From Candidatus Falkowbacteria bacterium RIFOXYC2_FULL_47_12 (GTDB taxonomy: Bacteria > Patescibacteriota > Patescibacteriia > Patescibacteriales > XYC2-FULL-47-12), in contig MFGL01000025.1 in assembly GCA_001778285.1 (NCBI GenBank), positions 31,575 to 41,418 on the forward strand: a stretch of 9,844 nt of DNA, given 5' to 3'. The position numbers and the translations under genes are program-made. Under the pieces are notes generated by a model, which worked only from the letters and a program-made list of their open reading frames with translations, was not told where the DNA came from and made no database searches. How positions within the stretch are numbered: position 1 is the stretch's first letter; each line of letters begins with the position of its first letter. Positions 5,595-9,844 of this stretch are shown here, piece by piece.

Positions 5595-5852
5595 TTATGC
5601 TCCCCCTCTTCCCAGTCCCAGAAGCGGCGAGAGCGCCCAGAGCAGAAATCCCTGAATTAAATTCGTGAGCGCCAGCACGCCGAGAAAAAAAACAAAAATG
5701 CCGACGAGCTTGTAGCCCAGCCGTGATCCGCCCTCAACGCCGAGGTAGCGTTCAAACCAGGCGATGGCGCCGAACGCGTTGAGCATTTTTTCCGAATACA
5801 CGGTGATGAGCGCGCCGGCGATTATCATGAGAATGCCGATGATAATATGCAT
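5595..5852 (-). CDS. Small two-helix membrane protein, unknown function
   Basis: This 85-residue protein has an N-terminal helix (about 1-20, MHIIIGILMIIAGALITVYS), a cytoplasmic or external linker of amphipathic character (NAFGAIAWFERYLGVEGGSR), and a second helix (about 46-66, KLVGIFVFFLGVLALTNLIQ), then a short Gly-rich tail. Proteins of this kind are common in CPR genomes as conserved hypotheticals; I know of no function. The ATG at 5852 puts the start at the beginning of helix 1. There is no Shine-Dalgarno, and the sequence just upstream is the edge of the inverted-repeat cluster. It is followed on the same strand by tRNA-Ala. It is real by composition and by its complete two-helix design. 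Confidence 0.75.
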   Translation of the reverse strand: MHIIIGILMIIAGALITVYSEKMLNAFGAIAWFERYLGVEGGSRLGYKLVGIFVFFLGVLALTNLIQGFLLWALSPLLGLGRGGA

Positions 5853-5865
5853 AAAATATTGTTAT

Positions 5866-5959
5866 GCTAATCAGCGAATGCTACGCCAATCTGCGAATTG
5901 CTAATACTATGAATACACTTATTCGCAATTTGCTGATTAGTATTTATTCGCAGATTAGC
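5866..5959. repeat. Cluster of four 14-bp units in inverted pairs
   Basis: The unit GCTAATCAGCGAAT (5866-5879) recurs as GCCAATCTGCGAAT (5885-5898), in reverse orientation as ATTCGCAGATTAGC (5946-5959), and in reverse with a 6-nt insertion (5921-5940). Exact inverted matches include 5867-5875 with 5932-5940, and 5888-5898 with 5946-5956. The 94-nt stretch can fold back on itself with 14 bp (one mismatch) at its base. It fills the gap between the M23 and small membrane protein genes and ends 5 nt past the M23 stop. It may act as a terminator-like or mRNA-stabilising structure, or be a member of a dispersed palindromic repeat family. Confidence 0.75.
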
Positions 5960-5964
5960 ATCAT

Positions 5965-7218
5965 TTATTTAACGTAGTCAAGCGGATTGTACTTGATGCC
6001 GTTGATAATGACCTCAAAATGCAGGTGCGGCCCCGTAGAATTGCCGGTTGAGCCCACGGCCGCGATAGTCTGACCCTTGCTGACCGTATCGCCTTTGCCT
6101 GCGAAGAGCCGGGAGGCATGGGCATAGCGGGTTTTCTTGCCGCCGCCGTGGTCAATGACGATTTCATTGCCATAGCCCGTGCCCCAGCCGGCGAACTCAA
6201 TCGTGCCGGCGTCCGCGGCGTAAATCGGTTTGCCGATCGGGTTGCCGATATCAATGGCGTGGTGGCTCCATCTGTAGTACTGCGTAATGCGGTGGCCCTC
6301 GGTCGGCCAGTTCATCTTATTGCCGCTGGCGGCTGCAGCCGACGGCGGCACAACGATATTTTTGAGCGCAGCGAGTCCCGAGTAGCTGACCGGGGTCGGC
6401 GCGGTATAGCGCCGCTGTCCGCCGGGGATGATAATTTTTTGACCGACACGCAGAGAATCCGAATTAACAATTTTATTAAACTCCACAATCTCGTCGGCGG
6501 CAACGCTGTACTTGGCGGCGATACCGGCAAGCGTGTCGCCGCGGCTGACGGCATAGGAAACTCCCGAGGTCGGCAGAATCGCAAGTTTTTGTCCGGGGCG
6601 AATAACCGAGTAGGCGTTGAGGTCGTTTTCCCACAAGATGGTCGCGACGCTGATTTCATACTCCTGAGCGATAGTGGAAACGGTTTCACCAGGCTGAACC
6701 GTATGGGAGACAATCGTTTCACGCTGGCGTTTTACTTTGTTGGTTTTGGCGATGTTTTGCTGCACCACTGACGTGCCGCCCTGCACTAAACTGTCGGCGC
6801 CGGCCGGCACGCTTTCGTCGGGTGGCCGCATCTCAACCTGCTGCTGGACGCGCACGCTGCCTAAGTTGCGCAGATAATTTTCTTCCTCAGGCGTGATGAC
6901 TGGCGATGCGCTGAAGGTTTCGGTAACGAGCTCTTGGTCGTCTTCAAACTCGCTCTGGATGAGGTAAAAAAGAGCCGGTTTGGGACCGGTTTCGTCGGCG
7001 GCAAAGGTCTTTTGGCTGCTCAAGGCGATGTTAAAAAAGAGCGTCGCAATGCTGATAACAACAATGACTGCGTGCATAACGACGTTGGTTTTGAGCAGAG
7101 CTTTCAGACGCCGGCCGTTGCGCGCGGCCAGTTTTGACTTCAGGATGACGTACTGCCCGTACACTTTGAGCGTCAGGGAGCCAAAGAGTTTTTTGCCAAT
7201 GCTAAGGAGCGGCGTCAA
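5965..7218 (-). CDS. LysM-M23 family peptidoglycan endopeptidase, membrane-anchored
   Basis: This is a cell-wall hydrolase or hydrolase activator of 417 residues from the TTG at 7216-7218. In order: a basic N-terminus, a transmembrane helix (about 47-72, VVMHAVIVVISIATLFFNIA), a low-complexity extracytoplasmic linker, two LysM domains (about 168-215, SHTVQPGETVSTIAQEY; about 219-265, SYAVSRGDTLAGIAAKY), and a lysostaphin-like M23 domain (about 300-415). The zinc ligands are present: His319 and Asp323 in HHAID, and His400 in HLHFE, with His398 as partner and YAH in between. It should therefore be an active zinc peptidase cutting stem-peptide cross-links. The TTG is only the nearest ordinary start. 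The frame stays open to 7329 with protein-like sequence (GINLLIYGLQAVYVIVRTLF) and an SD-like AGGGA (7334-7338) 10 nt before an ATT (7321-7323), so the true N-terminus is probably about 35 residues longer. Confidence 0.9.
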   Translation of the reverse strand: MTPLLSIGKKLFGSLTLKVYGQYVILKSKLAARNGRRLKALLKTNVVMHAVIVVISIATLFFNIALSSQKTFAADETGPKPALFYLIQSEFEDDQELVTETFSASPVITPEEENYLRNLGSVRVQQQVEMRPPDESVPAGADSLVQGGTSVVQQNIAKTNKVKRQRETIVSHTVQPGETVSTIAQEYEISVATILWENDLNAYSVIRPGQKLAILPTSGVSYAVSRGDTLAGIAAKYSVAADEIVEFNKIVNSDSLRVGQKIIIPGGQRRYTAPTPVSYSGLAALKNIVVPPSAAAASGNKMNWPTEGHRITQYYRWSHHAIDIGNPIGKPIYAADAGTIEFAGWGTGYGNEIVIDHGGGKKTRYAHASRLFAGKGDTVSKGQTIAAVGSTGNSTGPHLHFEVIINGIKYNPLDYVK

Positions 7219-7339
7219 GACAATGTTGTGTACGGCGACAAAAAGCGTACGTACGATGACATAGACGGCCTGCAGGCCGTAGATAAGCAGATTGATGCCG
7301 ATTTTTTTGAAATTTTTTGAAATACGTTTTTATTCCCTA

Positions 7340-7372
7340 ACTAAAAAAGACCGGTAAATGGTCTTTTTTAGT
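7340..7372 (-). terminator. Intrinsic terminator of the RNase J gene
   Basis: A perfect 13-bp stem (7340-7352 with 7360-7372) encloses a 7-nt loop, with A6/T6 runs inside the arms. It ends the RNase J message 32 nt after its stop. Its symmetry would also stop + strand transcripts. Confidence 0.85.
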
Positions 7373-7398
7373 ATACCAGAATGAGGCGGGCGGGTCAA
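7370..7398 (-). promoter_or_regulatory. Promoter for the M23 gene, overlapping the RNase J terminator
   Basis: On the minus strand, TTGACC (7393-7398) and TATACT (7370-7375) are separated by exactly 17 bp, close to the sigma70 consensus. The -10 shares its last three bases with the terminator stem. Transcription would start near 7362, inside the stem, so the new RNA lacks most of the 5' arm and cannot form the terminator. Confidence 0.7.
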
Positions 7399-7404
7399 TT
7401 CAAT

Positions 7405-9288
7405 CTACACCTTAATAATCACCGGCAGTACCATGGGACGGCGCTTAGTCTTTTGAAAGAGAAATTGTCCCAAGTCGTTGCGCAATTTATTTTTTATGAA
7501 GTTCTCGTCGGCTTTGGCGCGTGATTTTGTGTCGCCGGACATAACAATTTCGGTAATTTTTTTGCGCGTTTTTTCAACCAAATCTTTGTTGTCTTTCATG
7601 TAAATGAAGCCGCGCGAAATAATGTCGGGATTGCCGACCAATTTGCCGGTCTTGGAATAAATGGTCGCTATCACGACGAGCATACCGTCTTCGGACATGA
7701 CCTGCCGGTCGCGCAAGACCACTTCAGAGACATCGCCGATGCCCAGGCCGTCCACCATGACATAGTCGGTATTCACTTTCTTTTTGAGCACCTGCGGTTT
7801 TTTGTTTCTGGCAAATTCAATAATTTGGCCGTTCTCCAATACAAAAACCTGGTCGTCACGAAACCCTTCGCGCAGAGCGAGTTTTTTTGCCTCCACCAAC
7901 ATGAAGTAGTGGGCATACACCGGCAGAAAGTAATCCGGCTTGATTTGGTGGAGAACTCTTTTGATGTCTTCGGCGTTGGCGTGTCCGCCGGAGTGCACAT
8001 CCATGATATCATTGTGAATGACGTTGTCGCTCAAGCGGTAAATCTGATCTTTGATTTTTTGGATGCTGCGCTCGTTGCCGGGAATGACCGAAGAGGAAAA
8101 GACAACCACGTCTGATTTTTTAATCGTCACGGAGCGGTGGCTGCCGTTGACGATGCGCGCGAACACGGCGTTTGCTTCTCCCTGCGCACCGGTGCAGATA
8201 AGAAGAATTTTATTTTCCGGATACTTGTGAATGTCTTCAACGGGAATCAAAATATTTTTATGCGCCGGAATGTAGCCGAGCTCCTGGGCGATTTTGACGT
8301 TCATCTTCATGCTGTAGCCGTCCAGCGCGACTTTCTTGCCGATTTTTTCAGCGTAGGCTAAAAGCTGCGTAATACGCTCCAATTGCGAGGCAAAGGTGCC
8401 GATGATGATGCGCCCCGGCGCCTCGGAGATGAGTTTTTCCAAGTTGGCCAACGTTACCTTTACGGGTATGCGTTCTTTGGTGTAGGCCACACCCAGGCTC
8501 TCCAGCATCAGGATGCGCGGCGAGGGGAGGCTCGCGAGGTGTTCGTAGTCGATGCGTTCGCCGCTGAGCGGGTCGTCTTCTATGGTCCAATCGCCCGGAT
8601 GAATGACCGTGCCGTGCGGCGTTTGCAGTATCACGCCGACCGCGTCAACGATGGAGTGTTCCACCCGGAAAAATTTGACGGTAAATTTTCCCAACTGCAT
8701 AACCTGGCTGATGTTATGGATAGGAATCGTCTTTAAATTTTTTGTCGTGCCGCGCTTGTAGTCTTCCTGGCGGTGTTTGATCATGGCGAGCGTAAGGTTG
8801 CGGCCGATAATCGGCGGGTTGCCGAGTTGTTCCAAAAGAATCGGTGCGGCGCCGATGTGGTCAAGGTGTCCGTGGCTGAAGATGACGCCGCGGATATTTC
8901 TTTCTTTGCCCTTGAGACTTGAAACATTGGGAATGATGTAGTCAATGCCGGGCATGTCTTCGTCGGGGAACTGCAAGCCCATGTCCAAAATAACGATGTC
9001 GTTATCATATTCAAAAACCGTGCAGTTGCGCCCCACCTCTTCCTGTCCGCCGAGCGGATAAATTTTGAGACCGCTGCCGGATGTCGGCAGTGGCCTGTTG
9101 GCCGCTGTATGAAATGTTGGCTGCGAGCCGCCGGCGAAACGATGCGCGCGGGCGACCGGGCTGTTTTTGGGGCGATACTTTGAAATCGTTCCCTGGCTGG
9201 TAGCGGCAACGGGCTTAGTCGCCGTATGTTGTGCGCGGCGCAGGCCGCCGCGGACGCTTTCCCCGCGGGTTGTTCTTCGAAAAATCAT
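7405..9288 (-). CDS. rnj: Ribonuclease J
   Basis: RNase J is a metallo-beta-lactamase/beta-CASP nuclease with endo- and 5'-3' exoribonuclease activity in mRNA decay and rRNA processing. At 627 residues it is longer than the usual 550-560, because of an Arg/Ala/Thr-rich, probably disordered N-terminal extension of about 72 residues before LKIYPLGGQEEVGRN. The zinc motif HGHLDH is intact (139-144). The beta-CASP domain includes CTGAQGEANAVFARI and HSGGHAN (432-438). The C-terminal RNase J domain runs from about 500 (DGLGIGDVSEVVLRDRQ) to the end. The third beta-CASP motif, PVHGEY in studied enzymes, reads PVYAHY here (Tyr458, His460). The ATG at 9286-9288 has no clear Shine-Dalgarno. Its terminator begins 32 nt after the stop. 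The basic tail may help RNA binding, by inference. Family certain. Confidence 0.95.
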   Translation of the reverse strand: MIFRRTTRGESVRGGLRRAQHTATKPVAATSQGTISKYRPKNSPVARAHRFAGGSQPTFHTAANRPLPTSGSGLKIYPLGGQEEVGRNCTVFEYDNDIVILDMGLQFPDEDMPGIDYIIPNVSSLKGKERNIRGVIFSHGHLDHIGAAPILLEQLGNPPIIGRNLTLAMIKHRQEDYKRGTTKNLKTIPIHNISQVMQLGKFTVKFFRVEHSIVDAVGVILQTPHGTVIHPGDWTIEDDPLSGERIDYEHLASLPSPRILMLESLGVAYTKERIPVKVTLANLEKLISEAPGRIIIGTFASQLERITQLLAYAEKIGKKVALDGYSMKMNVKIAQELGYIPAHKNILIPVEDIHKYPENKILLICTGAQGEANAVFARIVNGSHRSVTIKKSDVVVFSSSVIPGNERSIQKIKDQIYRLSDNVIHNDIMDVHSGGHANAEDIKRVLHQIKPDYFLPVYAHYFMLVEAKKLALREGFRDDQVFVLENGQIIEFARNKKPQVLKKKVNTDYVMVDGLGIGDVSEVVLRDRQVMSEDGMLVVIATIYSKTGKLVGNPDIISRGFIYMKDNKDLVEKTRKKITEIVMSGDTKSRAKADENFIKNKLRNDLGQFLFQKTKRRPMVLPVIIKV

Positions 9289-9314
9289 ATGTTAAAATCA
9301 TGCCACGGCACGCG

Positions 9315-9336
9315 CACTCCGCCAGCTGGCGAAGTG
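9315..9336. repeat. 22-bp near-perfect palindrome upstream of RNase J
   Basis: CACT-c-CGCCAG/CTGGCG-a-AGTG is symmetric about 9325/9326 with a single mismatched pair (9319/9332); the central CGCCAGCTGGCG is perfect. It lies 27 nt before the RNase J start, within its 5' leader or promoter region. It could be an operator, an RNA hairpin for autoregulation by RNase J, or a dispersed intergenic palindrome. Confidence 0.55.
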
Positions 9337-9374
9337 GCTCATTGCAATGGCTAGAAAAATAATTGAGTTAAAAT

Positions 9375-9399
9375 TAATAAATTAGACTAATAAATTAGA
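9375..9399. repeat. AT-rich direct repeat, 2 x 12 bp
   Basis: TAATAAATTAGA occurs at 9375-9386 and again at 9388-9399 (period 13). It lies in the AT-rich space between tRNA-Leu and the RNase J leader, where the rnj promoter is expected, but I could not fix a convincing -35/-10 pair. Confidence 0.4.
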
Positions 9400-9428
9400 G
9401 AGAGTAAATCATTTGTGAAAAAAATATG

Positions 9429-9512
9429 TGCCTTGGGGGAGACTCGAACTCCCAAGAGATTGCTCTCACATGCTCCTGAAGCATGCGCGTATACCAATTC
9501 CGCCACCAAGGC
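9429..9512 (-). tRNA. tRNA-Leu (anticodon CAG)
   Basis: This is an 84-nt class II tRNA. The acceptor GCCTTGG pairs with CCAAGGC, with discriminator A. The anticodon stem CATGC/GCATG holds the loop TTCAGGA, with anticodon CAG at 9476-9478, decoding CUG. The long variable arm has a GAGA/TCTC stem, as expected for leucine, and the T arm contains AGTTCGAGTCT. CCA is not encoded (the next bases are CAT), unlike the tRNA-Ala here. A T-run follows the 3' end and may help termination. Confidence 0.96.
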
Positions 9513-9513
9513 A

Positions 9514-9522
9514 GGGGGGGGG
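9514..9522. repeat. Homopolymer run of nine G (C9 on the minus strand)
   Basis: Nine G in a row lie between the tRNA-Leu 5' end and the stop codon of the solute-binding protein gene, outside both. Such a run is prone to slippage and to sequencing error. Confidence 0.9.
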
Positions 9523-9528
9523 CAACTA

Positions 9529-9844
9529 TTACCAGACAATTTGTTTGCTGGTCTTTATATACCAATTAGTAATGTTGCTGAATCTGTCGGAAGGCACGGT
9601 AATGCTTTGTATAGCAAAGCCTTTGACGGCTTTGGTTTGCAGGTAGGGATACTTTTGCGTGTAGAGAAAAATCGCCGGAAAATCATTGATGATGGCATCT
9701 TCAAATTGACGATATTTATCTTTGCGCACCGCGCTATCAGTGGTAATACGCGCATCCTCAAGCAGGGCGTCAACTTTTTTATTGCTATAGTTTGAAAGGT
9801 TGAGACCGTTCGCGCTGATTTGCGACGAATGCCAAAAAGGATAC
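9529..9844 (-). CDS. Family 5 extracellular solute-binding protein, C-terminal part
   Basis: This is the last 105 residues of an oligopeptide/nickel-type ABC transporter substrate-binding protein (SBP_bac_5); the rest lies beyond the right edge. The frame is open from the window edge (YPFWHSSQIS...) to the TAA at 9529-9531. It shows the usual C-terminal pattern of the family: FWHSSQ, then NLSNYSNKKVDALLEDAR, a helix with DKYRQFEDAI, then a strand DFPAIFLYTQKYPYL and a closing VKGF segment. The protein would be a lipoprotein or exported protein that delivers peptides to a membrane permease. Its stop is 16 nt before the tRNA-Leu 5' end with no hairpin between, so the tRNA may be cut from a shared transcript. 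Confidence 0.88.
   Translation of the reverse strand, partial: YPFWHSSQISANGLNLSNYSNKKVDALLEDARITTDSAVRKDKYRQFEDAIINDFPAIFLYTQKYPYLQTKAVKGFAIQSITVPSDRFSNITNWYIKTSKQIVW

Noticed and set aside
5866..5959. CRISPR array
   Set aside because: The units are short, inverted relative to each other and irregularly spaced, with no uniform spacers and no cas genes.
5965..7264. Long + strand open frames opposite the M23 gene (such as 6118-6771)
   Set aside because: They are antisense shadows of GC-rich coding DNA; their translations have no family features, while the minus frame has complete LysM and M23 motifs.
7773..9209. Additional frames on both strands across the RNase J gene
   Set aside because: All lie inside the clearly coding RNase J frame and read as Arg/Pro/Ser-rich or featureless shadows.
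9415..9795. + strand open frame of about 126 codons across tRNA-Leu
   Set aside because: It runs antisense through a tRNA and through the solute-binding protein gene, so it is not a gene.

Overview
The window looks like part of a Candidate Phyla Radiation (Patescibacteria, probably Parcubacteria-like) genome. This is inferred from the gene content and protein style: an RNase J with a basic N-terminal extension, a LysM/M23 envelope protein with a membrane anchor, a small two-helix membrane protein, a pyruvoyl arginine decarboxylase, a divergent Nramp, weak or absent Shine-Dalgarno sequences, and TAA stops under the standard code. No species call is possible from the sequence alone.

Left block (1-5436, mostly + strand). 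It opens with the 3' part of a Cu(I)-type P1B ATPase. A small broken membrane-protein gene, a hairpin terminator and a possible tiny minus-strand transcription unit follow. Next is an Nramp-family transporter that lacks the usual metal-binding motifs, with its own terminator. A clear sigma70-type promoter, overlapped by an inverted repeat, then drives a Gly-rich DUF5320 protein. After a strong hairpin comes a tight three-gene run (gaps of 5 and 4 nt): pyruvoyl-dependent arginine decarboxylase, a DUF134/UPF0251 HTH protein and a YibE/F membrane protein. Directly after the YibE/F stop codon lies a 24-codon remnant homologous to the C-terminus of the Nramp gene 2.5 kb upstream. The four-gene module is therefore bracketed by a complete and a decayed Nramp 3' end.

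Right block (5454-9844, all - strand). A bidirectional terminator separates the convergent halves. Read in the direction of transcription (right to left), the block holds the C-terminus of a family 5 solute-binding protein, tRNA-Leu(CAG), RNase J, a LysM/M23 peptidase, a cluster of inverted repeats, a small membrane protein and tRNA-Ala(UGC). Its DNA looks more GC-rich than the left block. Between RNase J and the M23 gene the rnj terminator and the next promoter overlap, so the M23 transcript should begin inside the terminator stem.

Together the left block suggests metal and ion transport plus polyamine (agmatine) formation under a local DNA-binding protein. The right block is conserved housekeeping: RNA decay, cell wall, tRNAs and oligopeptide uptake. 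The strongest observations are the Nramp remnant and the module it brackets, the nested terminator/promoter with a probable AUU-started N-terminal extension of the M23 protein, the divergent Nramp ligands, and the repeat cluster at 5866-5959.
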